From Paenibacillus sp. PastM-3 (lineage in GTDB: Bacteria; Bacillota; Bacilli; Paenibacillales; Paenibacillaceae): a stretch of DNA of 64,000 nucleotides. The stretch lies in NCBI RefSeq assembly GCF_029893965.1, contig NZ_JARXXP010000018.1, positions 62,001 through 126,000 of the forward strand, read 5' to 3'. Shown piece after piece: positions 17,712-26,749 of this stretch (position 1 is its first letter; each line of letters begins with the position of its first letter). Both the position numbers and the translations under genes were made by a program. The notes under the pieces were generated by a model. That model was given only the letters and a program-made list of their open reading frames with translations, was not told where the DNA came from and did not search any database.

Positions 17712-19436
17712 TTGAAAACAATAAAAATGCTTCGTCTTAGTCTTGCAATGCTTCTATTGTCTTCTTTGGCAACAGCTTGTTCCGGAAATAACGGGAACAA
17801 CGCCGGTACAGAAACAAACAGCAAGCCCGATTCAACGAACAGTGCGAATGCCGGCAGTGAGGAAGTCAAAAAGGACAAGGTTACTTATACGATCTTTAAC
17901 GGCGTTGCCGGCTCGAAGGACGGCAACACTAACGAGACGACAATCGGCAAAATGCTGGAGGATCAGACAGGCGTCAACTTTAAACTGGAGTTTCTCGTCG
18001 GCGACCTGAATACCAAGATCGGAACCATGATTGCCGCTAACGAATATCCGGATGTACTGATTCCCGATGCGGCTATTGAAGAGGTATTGAACGCCGGCGC
18101 TTTTATTCCGCTCGACGATCTGATCGAGAAGTACGGACCGAACATCAAGCGCGTTTACGGCGACGACCTTGACCAGATGCGTTCCGCAGACGGCAAATTG
18201 TATTTCCTGCCGATGTCAGCCCAGGTCGGCGATTTTGTACCTGACCCCGAGCCCACAGCCGCGTTCTGGGTACAGCGCCGGGTGCTGGAAGAAGCGGGAT
18301 ATCCAAAGATTAAGACGCTGGACCAGTACATGGAATTGATTGAGAATTATGCAGCTAAGCATAAGGATGAAGGATTGACCGGGATGGTGTCGCTTACCCA
18401 TGACTGGAGATTTTTTGCCACCGCCAACCCGCCGATGCATCTGCTGGGATACCCGAATGACGGCAACGTGATGGTGGACCCGGCTACACTCGAGGCCACA
18501 ACCTACTCCGGGTCAGACGGCGCCAAACGATGGCTGCAGGCTCTGAATAAGCTTAATTCGAAGGGGATGTTTGATAAAGCGTCCTTCGTCGATAACTACG
18601 ATCAATATATTGCCAAGCTGACCTCGCATAAGGTGCTCGGGTTCTTCGATTACCGCTGGCAGGTGCAGACCGCGCTGAATGTGCTGAAGGATGCGGCCCG
18701 GAAGGACCCGTCGCTCGACGGCTACAACTACTTCCCGCTGCCGGTTACCTTTGACGAAAGTATATCCGATGCTTATGTTGACGGTCCTGGCGGCCTGGTT
18801 ACCAACCGCGGAGTCGGTATTACCGTCAGCGCCAAAAATCCCGAACGGATCATCCAGTATTTTGACAATATGTTGAAGGAAGAAAATCAAATCCTTACCT
18901 CCTGGGGTATCAAAGGCGAAACCTATGAAGTCAATGAAGAAGGCCGCTACTACCGGACCCAGGAACAGATCAAAAAAATCGACGAGGCCTTTAACGAGAA
19001 ATTCGGCTTTAAGTATTACAGCTGGAACTGGCCAAGCTATGGCGGCAACTCGACGCTCTCTGACGGCAATGCCAAAGGCGTAGGTTATCAGCCGGAAGTA
19101 TTCCAGATGAGCCTTACCGAAAAGGATAAAGAAATTTTGGCCAAATATGACGCCCAGACCTATACCCAAATGTTCGCCGAGCCGATTGATCGTCCATGGT
19201 ATCCGGCATGGGGCTTTGTAAAGGAGCAGAACTCACCGGAATTGATGTGGGAGACCAATAAAGATGAGCTGACCAAAAAATATTATCCGAAGCTGGTTCT
19301 GTCCTCCCCGGATAAATTCGATTCCATCTGGAACGATTTCCAGAAGGAATGGGGCAAGCTGGACACTGCAGGATATGAAAAATGGACTACCGAGCAAGTG
19401 AAGAAGAAGGTCAATATGGGCAACGCAAGCAAGTAA
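17712..19436 (+). CDS. Sugar-binding lipoprotein (LplA-like), importer 2
   Basis: A 574-residue solute-binding lipoprotein starting at TTG 17712 after GAGGGGGA. The signal peptide ends in LATAC with lipidated Cys near residue 23, followed by an Asn/Gly/Ser tether. The mature region has the large-binding-protein features LEDQTGVNFKLEF, NEYPDVL and DGKLYFLP. Two permeases follow after a hairpin. The ligand is unknown; the downstream GH43 and esterase point to decorated xylo-oligosaccharides. Confidence 0.9.
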   Translation: MKTIKMLRLSLAMLLLSSLATACSGNNGNNAGTETNSKPDSTNSANAGSEEVKKDKVTYTIFNGVAGSKDGNTNETTIGKMLEDQTGVNFKLEFLVGDLNTKIGTMIAANEYPDVLIPDAAIEEVLNAGAFIPLDDLIEKYGPNIKRVYGDDLDQMRSADGKLYFLPMSAQVGDFVPDPEPTAAFWVQRRVLEEAGYPKIKTLDQYMELIENYAAKHKDEGLTGMVSLTHDWRFFATANPPMHLLGYPNDGNVMVDPATLEATTYSGSDGAKRWLQALNKLNSKGMFDKASFVDNYDQYIAKLTSHKVLGFFDYRWQVQTALNVLKDAARKDPSLDGYNYFPLPVTFDESISDAYVDGPGGLVTNRGVGITVSAKNPERIIQYFDNMLKEENQILTSWGIKGETYEVNEEGRYYRTQEQIKKIDEAFNEKFGFKYYSWNWPSYGGNSTLSDGNAKGVGYQPEVFQMSLTEKDKEILAKYDAQTYTQMFAEPIDRPWYPAWGFVKEQNSPELMWETNKDELTKKYYPKLVLSSPDKFDSIWNDFQKEWGKLDTAGYEKWTTEQVKKKVNMGNASK

Positions 19437-19470
19437 AGGAGATGAAGGGCGGCCGGGGCTTGGCGTGAAT

Positions 19471-19492
19471 AGGGCGGCCGGCTGCCCTTTTT
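19471..19492 (+). terminator. Attenuating hairpin between binding protein and permease genes
   Basis: GGGCGGCCGGCTGCCC is nearly self-complementary and is followed by TTTTT. It lies about 35 bp after the binding-protein stop and would reduce permease transcription relative to the binding protein. Confidence 0.65.
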
Positions 19493-19530
19493 CCTCGGTA
19501 ATCCGCATAGGGGCTGGAGGAGATAATGAG

Positions 19531-20505
19531 ATGAATACAAAAACAATACTGGCAACGCCTGAAATAAAGACTGACCAGAAGCCTGCAGGCCTTCGGCTGT
19601 TTCTGAGCAAACTGGTGAAGCAGCGGGTGCTCGTGTTTATGTCGGTTCCTTTTTTGATCTGGCTGTTTATATTTAAATACCTGCCGCTCTGGGGCTGGAC
19701 AATCGCTTTCCAGGACTACCGGCCGGCGCTCGGCTTCTGGGATCAGAAATGGATCGGTTTTTCGCACTTCAAATTTTTGTTTGGTGACGAACGGTTCCTC
19801 CGGGTGCTTCGCAATACGCTCGCCATGAGTTCGATTAATCTTATTTTGGGTTTTTTAACCGCTATCGTGCTGGCCTTGCTGCTGAATGAAATCCGTCAGG
19901 TTGCCTTTAAGCGCATCGTACAGACGGTCAGCTATTTACCCCATTTTATTTCCTGGGTGGTGGCGGCAAGCATCATTCAAACCACCTTGTCTCCGGATGG
20001 TATTATCAATCAGCTGCTGATCTGGGCAGGGTTCATTGACAAGGGGCAGGAATTTTTGTTTCTCGGAATTCCGCATTTTTTCTGGGGAATCTTCGGGGCA
20101 AGCTCGGTCTGGAAGGATATCGGCTGGAATACGATTGTGTATCTGGCGGCCATGACCACCATCGATCCGGCGCAGTATGAAGCCGCAGAAATGGATGGTG
20201 CAGGACGGTTCAAGCGGATGTTCTACATCACGCTGCCGGGCATTAAAAGTGTTGTCGTCGTACTGCTTATAATGAACATCGGCTATCTGCTGGAATCGGG
20301 ATTCGAACCGCAATATTTGCTGGGGAACGGCATGAATGTAGACTATTCGGAGAATATTGATATTTTCGTGCTGAAATACGGGATTGCCCAAAGCAATTTC
20401 TCTCTTTCCATCGCAGCCGGCATGTTTAAGACGATCGTCAGCTTTGTTCTGCTGTTCGTGGCGAATTCCGTTGCCAAACGCGCTGGCGAGTCCAGGCTGT
20501 TCTAG
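19531..20505 (+). CDS. ABC sugar importer permease 1 (LplB-like), importer 2
   Basis: A 324-residue permease. ATG 19531 is selected because GGAGG lies 10 bp upstream; longer versions reaching back to 19465 would run through the hairpin. There are about six membrane segments, and the EAA loop is YEAAEMDGAGRFKRMFYITLP (near residues 215-235). The N-terminal region has the family's WTIAFQDYRPALGFW. It pairs with the next gene, 21 bp downstream. Confidence 0.9.
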   Translation: MNTKTILATPEIKTDQKPAGLRLFLSKLVKQRVLVFMSVPFLIWLFIFKYLPLWGWTIAFQDYRPALGFWDQKWIGFSHFKFLFGDERFLRVLRNTLAMSSINLILGFLTAIVLALLLNEIRQVAFKRIVQTVSYLPHFISWVVAASIIQTTLSPDGIINQLLIWAGFIDKGQEFLFLGIPHFFWGIFGASSVWKDIGWNTIVYLAAMTTIDPAQYEAAEMDGAGRFKRMFYITLPGIKSVVVVLLIMNIGYLLESGFEPQYLLGNGMNVDYSENIDIFVLKYGIAQSNFSLSIAAGMFKTIVSFVLLFVANSVAKRAGESRLF

Positions 20506-20526
20506 ACGAAGAAGGAGGGAATCGAA

Positions 20527-21444
20527 GTGGAGAAAAGAAACCGGATTCGGACATCCAGGGGCGATAGAGTATTCGAGATTTGCAACTTTATCTTTATGAT
20601 TCTGCTGATGATCGTTACACTCTATCCGTTCATTAATATACTTGCTGTTTCTTTAAATGATGCGCAGGATTCGATCAAGGGCGGGATATACCTGTTCCCG
20701 CGGGCCTTAACCTTGGATAATTATCAGTATGTATTTAAAGAAGCTACCATTTTCCATGCCACCCTGATTTCTATATTGCGCACAGTGATTGGTACAGTTG
20801 TTACGGTACTGGGTTCAGCCATGGTGGCGTACACCATCAGCCGGCAGGATTATGTGCTGCGCAAATTCATTACAATTGCCTTTATTCTGACAATGTACTT
20901 TAACGGCGGATTGATTCCAAACTACCTTCTGATGCGCGATATGAATCTCGTCGGCAGCTTCTGGGTCTACATCCTGCCGGGCCTTATCGGTGTATTTAAT
21001 CTGATCATTATCCGCTCTTTTATTGAAAATTTGCCCGAGAGCATCCTAGAGTCAGGAAAAATTGACGGTGCCGGCGATTTTAAAACCTTCATCAGTATCG
21101 TGCTTCCGCTAACCATGCCTGTACTGGCAACCGTAGCCTTATTCTCGGGGGTTTATCAGTGGAATTCATGGTTTGACGTGTTCCTGTACAATTCGTCGAA
21201 GATCAACCTGAGTACACTGCAGTACGAGCTGCAGAAGATTCTGCAAAATTCCACGGCCACCGCGGGTACCTCCAGCATGGACGGCATGATCAACGGAGCG
21301 AACGGTTCGCAGCAGGGTGCGGTTACGCCGTTGTCGATCCGGGCCACGATGACGATTGTCGCTTCGGTGCCGATCATTATGGTCTATCCGTTCCTGCAGA
21401 AATATTTCGTCAAGGGCATGATGGTCGGCGGTGTAAAGGGCTGA
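20527..21444 (+). CDS. ABC sugar importer permease 2 (LplC/YtcP-like), importer 2
   Basis: A 305-residue permease starting at GTG 20527 behind GAAGGAGG. It has six membrane segments, the EAA-type loop ILESGKIDGAGDFKTF, an extended loop near residues 235-265, and the terminal MVYPFLQKYFVKGMMVGGVKG. It is the last gene before a terminator. Confidence 0.9.
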   Translation: MEKRNRIRTSRGDRVFEICNFIFMILLMIVTLYPFINILAVSLNDAQDSIKGGIYLFPRALTLDNYQYVFKEATIFHATLISILRTVIGTVVTVLGSAMVAYTISRQDYVLRKFITIAFILTMYFNGGLIPNYLLMRDMNLVGSFWVYILPGLIGVFNLIIIRSFIENLPESILESGKIDGAGDFKTFISIVLPLTMPVLATVALFSGVYQWNSWFDVFLYNSSKINLSTLQYELQKILQNSTATAGTSSMDGMINGANGSQQGAVTPLSIRATMTIVASVPIIMVYPFLQKYFVKGMMVGGVKG

Positions 21445-21478
21445 CGACAGGGAAGCCGCTTATATCTTTACTGTTCAG

Positions 21479-21505
21479 GCTGCCGGATTTTTCGGCGGCT
21501 TTTTC
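21479..21505 (+). terminator. Rho-independent terminator of importer 2
   Basis: GCTGCCG and CGGCGGC pair (one G-T) around a short AT loop, followed by TTTTTCTTT. Confidence 0.85.
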
Positions 21506-21521
21506 TTTGACTATAAGAATA

Positions 21522-21534
21522 TGAGGATAGGTCA
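21522..21534 (+). promoter_or_regulatory. Putative regulator box upstream of GH43
   Basis: TGAGGATAGGTCA lies 88 bp before the GH43 start. The same 13-mer occurs once more, in reverse, at 27776-27788 in front of importer 3. Related AGGT pieces follow (ATAGGTTTG, TTAGGTCATGG), as if several half-sites were present. This suggests a shared AraC- or YesN-type activator site; the binding protein is inferred only. Confidence 0.5.
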
Positions 21535-21622
21535 ACTATAGGTTTGTTTAGGTCATGGACTTCAATCCTCCCGTGTACCTATAATCGAATTGTCTATTAA
21601 TATCTTCTGTTAAAAGGGTGAA

Positions 21623-23056
21623 ATGACGTTGGCAAAAAAACAAGGAATGAATCCATACCTTCCTTCATGGGAATACATCCCTGACGGTGAGCCTTATGTA
21701 TTTGACGGCCGGGTGTATATTTACGGCTCGCATGACCGGTTTAACGGACATGTGTTTTGCTTGAATGATTATGTCAGCTGGTCTGCGCCGGCTGAGGATC
21801 TGTCCGACTGGAGGTATGAAGGGGTAATCTATCATTCCACGGATGACCCGCTCAATCCGGAGGGAAGCATGTGCCTGTATGCCCCCGATGTTACTGTCGG
21901 TCCAGACGGGCGGTATTATCTGTACTACGTGCTTGATAAGCTCCCCATCGTCTCTGTGGCTGTATGCGATACGCCCTGCGGCACTTTCAGTTTCTACGGT
22001 CATGTGAAATATGCCGACGGGACACGTCTCGGAGAACGGGAGGGCGATGAGCCCCAGTTCGATCCCGGTGTACTCACAGAAGGAGAACTGACCTATTTAT
22101 ATACCGGGTTTTGCGCACCGGGAGATAAGTCCAGAAGCGGGGCCATGGCTACTGTATTAGGTCCCGATATGCTTACTATCCGGGAAGAGCCTGTATTTGT
22201 CGCGCCGAGTGAGCCCTACAGTACCGGTAGCGGTTTTGAAGGCCATGCGTTCTTCGAGGCGCCTTCCATCCGCAAGAGAGGAGATACCTATTATCTCATC
22301 TATTCCTCGGCTGTCATGCATGAGCTGTGTTATGCGACCAGCAAACATCCTACGAAGAACTTCGAGTACCAGGGAGTAATCGTAAGCAACTGCGATCTTC
22401 ATATCGGTACATACAAGCCGGCTGCCAAACCGATGTATTACGGCGGTAATAACCACGGCAGCATCGTAGAAGTCGATGGGGCCTGGTACATCTTTTACCA
22501 CCGGCATACCAATGGAACGGCGTTTTCCCGGCAGGGCTGCCTTGAGCCCATCCATTTCCTCGAAGACGGAACGATTCCCCAGGTTGAAATGACATCCTGT
22601 GGTCCTAACCGGGGGCCGTTTGAAGGTAGAGGGGAATATCCGGCATATTTGGCATGCCACTTATTCTGTAAGTCTGAAGAAATGTATACCGGCGGCTTTG
22701 GCCGTTCCGGGGCCTGGATGGACAGCCGGTTCCCGAAAATTACACAAGACGGCCGCGACGGCGATGAGGAAAACGGTTATATTGCCAACATGACGGACTC
22801 GGCTACAGCAGGGTTTAAGTATTTTGATTGCCGGGGAGTTCAAAAGGTCCGGATCAAGGTGCGGGGCTATTGCCAGGGCGTGTTTGAAGTGAAAACAGCA
22901 TGGGATGGACCGGCCCTTGGGCATATTGCCGTAGGCTTCACCAACGTCTGGACAGAATATGCCTCGGAAATCAGCATTCCTGACGGACAACAGGCCCTGT
23001 ATTTCACGTTTACCGGTAATGGAAGTGCCAGCCTGGCTTCGATTGCCCTGGAATAG
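21623..23056 (+). CDS. GH43 family arabinofuranosidase/xylosidase with C-terminal CBM-like domain
   Basis: A 477-residue protein. The five-bladed propeller comes first: GEPYVFDGRVYIYGSHDR supplies the catalytic base region, LYAPDVTVGPDG carries the pKa-modulating Asp, and FFEAPSIRK carries the general acid Glu212. The C-terminal 130 residues look like a CBM6-type beta-sandwich (KVRIKVRGYCQGVFEVK...). No signal peptide is present, so it acts in the cytoplasm. It probably trims arabinose or xylose from imported oligosaccharides. The esterase gene follows after 33 bp. GH43 specificities cannot be separated by eye. Confidence 0.85.
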   Translation: MTLAKKQGMNPYLPSWEYIPDGEPYVFDGRVYIYGSHDRFNGHVFCLNDYVSWSAPAEDLSDWRYEGVIYHSTDDPLNPEGSMCLYAPDVTVGPDGRYYLYYVLDKLPIVSVAVCDTPCGTFSFYGHVKYADGTRLGEREGDEPQFDPGVLTEGELTYLYTGFCAPGDKSRSGAMATVLGPDMLTIREEPVFVAPSEPYSTGSGFEGHAFFEAPSIRKRGDTYYLIYSSAVMHELCYATSKHPTKNFEYQGVIVSNCDLHIGTYKPAAKPMYYGGNNHGSIVEVDGAWYIFYHRHTNGTAFSRQGCLEPIHFLEDGTIPQVEMTSCGPNRGPFEGRGEYPAYLACHLFCKSEEMYTGGFGRSGAWMDSRFPKITQDGRDGDEENGYIANMTDSATAGFKYFDCRGVQKVRIKVRGYCQGVFEVKTAWDGPALGHIAVGFTNVWTEYASEISIPDGQQALYFTFTGNGSASLASIALE

Positions 23057-23089
23057 AATAATCTATGCTGAATAAAGGAGAGAGCAGCA

Positions 23090-23878
23090 ATGAATAGAAA
23101 TATCCAGGATTTTGAAGTGTCAGAGGCGCCGGCTGGATTTGACACCGAGCGGGAAGCTATTGCCCGGGGAATAATGAAGATGATTGAATACCCTTCCGGA
23201 ACGGTAGGCCGTAACCGGCAAGCCAGGGTGTATACGCCGCCCGGATATTCAGCTGATCAGGAATACAGTGTGCTTTATCTGCTGCACGGAATCGGCGGAG
23301 ATGAGAATGAGTGGTACACGCATGGAATGCCTCAGACCATTCTTGATAATCTGTATGCTGACCAGCTGCTTCGGCCCATGATCGTCGTTTTTCCCAATGG
23401 CCGGGCCATGTGGAATGACCGGGCAGAGGGGGATATTTTTGATCAAGAGAAGATCCGGGCGTTCGAGACGTTTGAGACGGAGCTGTTCCAGGACCTTATC
23501 CCTTATATTGAAGCGAATTATCCGGTCCGGACGGACCGGCTGCACCGGGCCATTGCCGGATTATCCATGGGCGGCGGGCAGGCCTTAAATATCGGGCTTG
23601 GCAATCTGGACAAGTTCGCCTGGATCGGGGCGTTCTCTCCTGCACCGAACACCAGGCTGCCTGAGATACTGGTTCCAGAGCCAAAGCGGACGACGGAAAT
23701 GCTTCGCCTGCTATGGATATCGTGCGGGAATCTGGATTCGCTGAAGCATGTCAGCGACCGGACACACGCGTACCTGTCGCAGCATGCTGTACCGCATATC
23801 TGGGTGGAGGAGCAGGGCGATCACGATTGGCCTGTCTGGAAAAGCGGATTGTACCAGCTGGCTAAACGTCTCTTTTAA
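23090..23878 (+). CDS. CE1-like carbohydrate esterase (acetyl-xylan/feruloyl esterase type)
   Basis: A 262-residue alpha/beta hydrolase of the esterase D/CE1 group. LYLLHGIGGDENEW forms the oxyanion strand, GLSMGGG places the nucleophile Ser159, and GDHDWPVW near the C terminus carries the likely catalytic His. There is no signal peptide. Paired with GH43, it would remove acetyl or feruloyl groups from imported xylan fragments. It ends just before a terminator shared with the convergent importer 3. Confidence 0.82.
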   Translation: MNRNIQDFEVSEAPAGFDTEREAIARGIMKMIEYPSGTVGRNRQARVYTPPGYSADQEYSVLYLLHGIGGDENEWYTHGMPQTILDNLYADQLLRPMIVVFPNGRAMWNDRAEGDIFDQEKIRAFETFETELFQDLIPYIEANYPVRTDRLHRAIAGLSMGGGQALNIGLGNLDKFAWIGAFSPAPNTRLPEILVPEPKRTTEMLRLLWISCGNLDSLKHVSDRTHAYLSQHAVPHIWVEEQGDHDWPVWKSGLYQLAKRLF

Positions 23879-23891
23879 TGAAGCAAGAAGA

Positions 23892-23941
23892 CAGGGCAGT
23901 GATTTCCCGTTAACGGGAGAGTCACTGCCCTGCTTTGTTTA
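23892..23941. terminator. Bidirectional terminator
   Basis: AGGGCAGTGATTTCCCG and CGGGAGAGTCACTGCCCT form a long, slightly imperfect stem with a TTAA loop. T-rich sequence follows on the plus strand (GCTTTGTTT), and AAGCAAGAAG precedes it, giving Ts on the minus strand. It separates the esterase from the convergent importer 3 lipoprotein gene. Confidence 0.85.
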
Positions 23942-23945
23942 CTGC

Positions 23946-25736
23946 TTATTTATTGGCCATTGCCTCTGCGCGCAATTTCACGATTTTTTCGGCCTTCACT
24001 GTATCTGCAGCGACCACATCCGTCCAGCCGAGACCGTTCACATCCGATTTCAGCTTGGTCCACAGCTGGTCGAATTCCGTTTGATTTTTGGCGAAAATCA
24101 TTTTCCAGGAGGTATCCTTTACATAATCGGAAATCTGGCTCCGTTTATTCTTGATGTCGGAAGAGTCGGTGCCGAGGCTCGTATTGATATTGGGGACAAT
24201 ATCAATCATGTTATTTTTCTGATAATAATCAGTCGGGTTAACGGCATTGAACATACTCTGCCATTCGGTTGTAAGTGTAGTTTTATTAGCCTCTATTGTT
24301 GCGTTCCAGTAGTCCTTGTTGTAGAATTCGCCGGTATCGGGATCTACCGAAAAATCACCGATAATCATGCTGTTGATTTTGCTTTGTCCATCCTGATAGC
24401 CGCCGCCGCCGTACTCGTCGGGAACAGGGGTATTATCCTGGAAGGCGGTCTGGCCGACTTCAGTCAGCTTAAATTTACCGTCCGCGGTTTTTTCATAATT
24501 GAATCCTTCCATACCATTGGTGTAGTAGCGCAACCCTTCCGGCGAAGACATCCAGTCCATGAATTCCATAATGCGGTCCGGATTTTTGGCTTTGGAGCCG
24601 ATGGCAAAGACGCGTCCGTTGCCGAAATAAGCATCACTATTCTGAATAATATGGGTGTCGCTGATTGGAATAGCCACATTTCCGTCACCCTGCGCGCCTC
24701 TTTGGGGCGTGTTGTAGAACCCTCTCTGCCATGAATACCATAACAGGAGCACCTGTTTATTGGTCAATTTCTCGGACACCTTGTTCCAGTCCTGGGTTGG
24801 TGAATCCGGATCGACAAGCCCTCTCTGGTTGGCATCAAAATAAAACTGGAGGATTTTCTTATACATGCTGTTATCATCAATGAGCGGAACGATGTCGCCT
24901 TTGGCATTCAGCTGTATGGTTGAGGTTCCGTCCGGCTGCTCATAGCCGTACCAGTTACTCAGCCAGCGGACGTTTTCCATGCTCCCGTTATCCCAATCCT
25001 TCCATAGCGTAATAGGAGAAATAGGTTTTCCGTCAGCCGTAGCCGGATATTTCTCATGCATAAGCTGCAGCGCATCCAAAAGGTCAGTCAGATTGTTCAG
25101 CTTGGGCGCCCCGATCCCCTTATAATAATCCCAGGGCATGAGCGGGCTGGAATAAGGGATTTCCTCCGAGAAGGTGGTCGGCGAGGTATCGGCTACAAAG
25201 GTCGGCAAGCCGTATATTTTACCGTCCGGATTCACTTTGTCAAAGGCCGCATTAAAAGGCTGAAAATGCTGGTCTACATATTTGGACAGGTACTGCGTAT
25301 TCTTGACCTTGTCGGTAATATCCATAATAAGTCCGGCAGGAATCAGCTCCTCCAGCTGACTGTTGTCAATAATCAGCAGATCACCGAGATCCCCGGATGC
25401 CGATCTTGTTTTGTAGAGCTGATCGCCAGCAACCTGTGGGGAGAGAATATTCAGTGTGATATTGAATTTGTCCTTGATCAGCTTGCCATACCAGCCCGTC
25501 TGCTCTCCCTGATAATTGGCCGCATTGTTAAACACGGTGATGGTAAGCGGTTTGCTATGATCGGTTCCGTTCCCCGGGTCTGCCGACTGGTTTGCCGGAT
25601 TCGCAGAATCGGTTGCGTTTGCTGCCCCAGAATTGCCTGAATTCCCGCCGCATCCGCTCAAAGCTGTTGTTCCCAGAAGCATACAGGCTGCGAGCGCAAA
25701 TACAGTCTTGCTGTGCAGTTTGCTCTTTTTCCTCAT
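23946..25736 (-). CDS. Sugar-binding lipoprotein (LplA-like), importer 3
   Basis: A 596-residue lipoprotein with lipobox LSGCG (Cys near residue 29), a Gly/Asn/Ala tether and a large solute-binding domain (TITVFNNAANYQGEQTGWYG, then FGNGRVFAIGSKAKNPDRIM). ATG 25736 is chosen over the in-frame TTG 25742 because GGGGG lies 7 bp upstream. It is the last gene of a minus-strand permease-permease-binding protein operon. The ligand is unknown. Confidence 0.9.
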   Translation of the reverse strand: MRKKSKLHSKTVFALAACMLLGTTALSGCGGNSGNSGAANATDSANPANQSADPGNGTDHSKPLTITVFNNAANYQGEQTGWYGKLIKDKFNITLNILSPQVAGDQLYKTRSASGDLGDLLIIDNSQLEELIPAGLIMDITDKVKNTQYLSKYVDQHFQPFNAAFDKVNPDGKIYGLPTFVADTSPTTFSEEIPYSSPLMPWDYYKGIGAPKLNNLTDLLDALQLMHEKYPATADGKPISPITLWKDWDNGSMENVRWLSNWYGYEQPDGTSTIQLNAKGDIVPLIDDNSMYKKILQFYFDANQRGLVDPDSPTQDWNKVSEKLTNKQVLLLWYSWQRGFYNTPQRGAQGDGNVAIPISDTHIIQNSDAYFGNGRVFAIGSKAKNPDRIMEFMDWMSSPEGLRYYTNGMEGFNYEKTADGKFKLTEVGQTAFQDNTPVPDEYGGGGYQDGQSKINSMIIGDFSVDPDTGEFYNKDYWNATIEANKTTLTTEWQSMFNAVNPTDYYQKNNMIDIVPNINTSLGTDSSDIKNKRSQISDYVKDTSWKMIFAKNQTEFDQLWTKLKSDVNGLGWTDVVAADTVKAEKIVKLRAEAMANK

Positions 25737-25789
25737 ATACAAACCCCCTGAAGTAGTAATCTTGTATTATAACGGCGCCCCGATTGGCC

Positions 25790-26749
25790 TTAGCCTTTCA
25801 CAGCCCCGATTATAATTCCTTTCACGAAAAATCTCTGAAAAAACGGATAGACCAGAAGAATGGGCGCTACAACGATGATCGTAACCGTCATGCGGATCGA
25901 CGTAGTGGTCTGCTTGGTTGCTAGGCTCGCCATTGCCGTTGATCCGGCATTTTGCAGGTTAACCATGGTGGACAGAGAGCTCGCCTGATTAATGTAGTTG
26001 TAGAGAATAAACTGCAGGCTGTACAGCTTGCTGTCCGTAACCAGCAGCAGCGTATCCTGAAAGGAATTCCACTGGTTCACTGCCGAGAAGATAGCGACAG
26101 TCGCCAGAATAGGCTTACTGATCGGCAGAATAATTTTGAAAAAGATCGTCATCGTTCCGGCTCCGTCAATACTGGCCGCCTGCTGCAGTTCCTTCGGCGT
26201 GGATTCCACAAAGGTTTTTACCAGAATGATGAAAAAGGGGGCGACGATAGTAGGCAGAATGTATGCCAGAAAATTGTTGGTGAGGTGCAGCGACCGCATG
26301 GTCAGATACCAGGGAATAATCCCGGCATTGAAGAACATGGTGATGATCGTGAAGCGGTACCAGAACTTTCTGCCCCACATGTCCTCTTGGGAGAACATGA
26401 AGCCCAGAAATGCAGAAGCGCCCACTGTCAGCAGGGTGCCAATGACCGTTCTTCCTAATGAAATGACAAAGGCATTCCATAAGCCGGGAATCTTGAACAC
26501 ATCAATATAATTCTGAAAATGAATCTGCTTCGGAAGGAAGATGATCTCCCCTTTGGCGCTAAGATCGTTTGCGCTGATCGTATTGATGATGATGGAATAA
26601 AAGGGATAAATACAAATGAAGGTGAACAGAGAGAACAGCACGTAAATGGTAATGGAGATCAGTTTGTCAGCGGTGCTGACCTGCATTCTGCTTTTCCTGG
26701 AAAAGCGACGTCTGCTCTTTGTTGCCGGTTCCGCTTCCATGCTGCTCAT
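25790..26749 (-). CDS. ABC sugar importer permease 2 (LplC/YtcP-like), importer 3
   Basis: A 319-residue permease. A basic N-terminal tail (KSRRRFSRKSR) precedes six membrane segments. The EAA loop is LQQAASIDGAGTMTIFFKIILP, and the C terminus is LVYPFFQRFFVKGIIIGAVKG. Its ATG overlaps the TGA of the upstream permease (ATGA), a sign of coupled translation. Confidence 0.9.
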   Translation of the reverse strand: MSSMEAEPATKSRRRFSRKSRMQVSTADKLISITIYVLFSLFTFICIYPFYSIIINTISANDLSAKGEIIFLPKQIHFQNYIDVFKIPGLWNAFVISLGRTVIGTLLTVGASAFLGFMFSQEDMWGRKFWYRFTIITMFFNAGIIPWYLTMRSLHLTNNFLAYILPTIVAPFFIILVKTFVESTPKELQQAASIDGAGTMTIFFKIILPISKPILATVAIFSAVNQWNSFQDTLLLVTDSKLYSLQFILYNYINQASSLSTMVNLQNAGSTAMASLATKQTTTSIRMTVTIIVVAPILLVYPFFQRFFVKGIIIGAVKG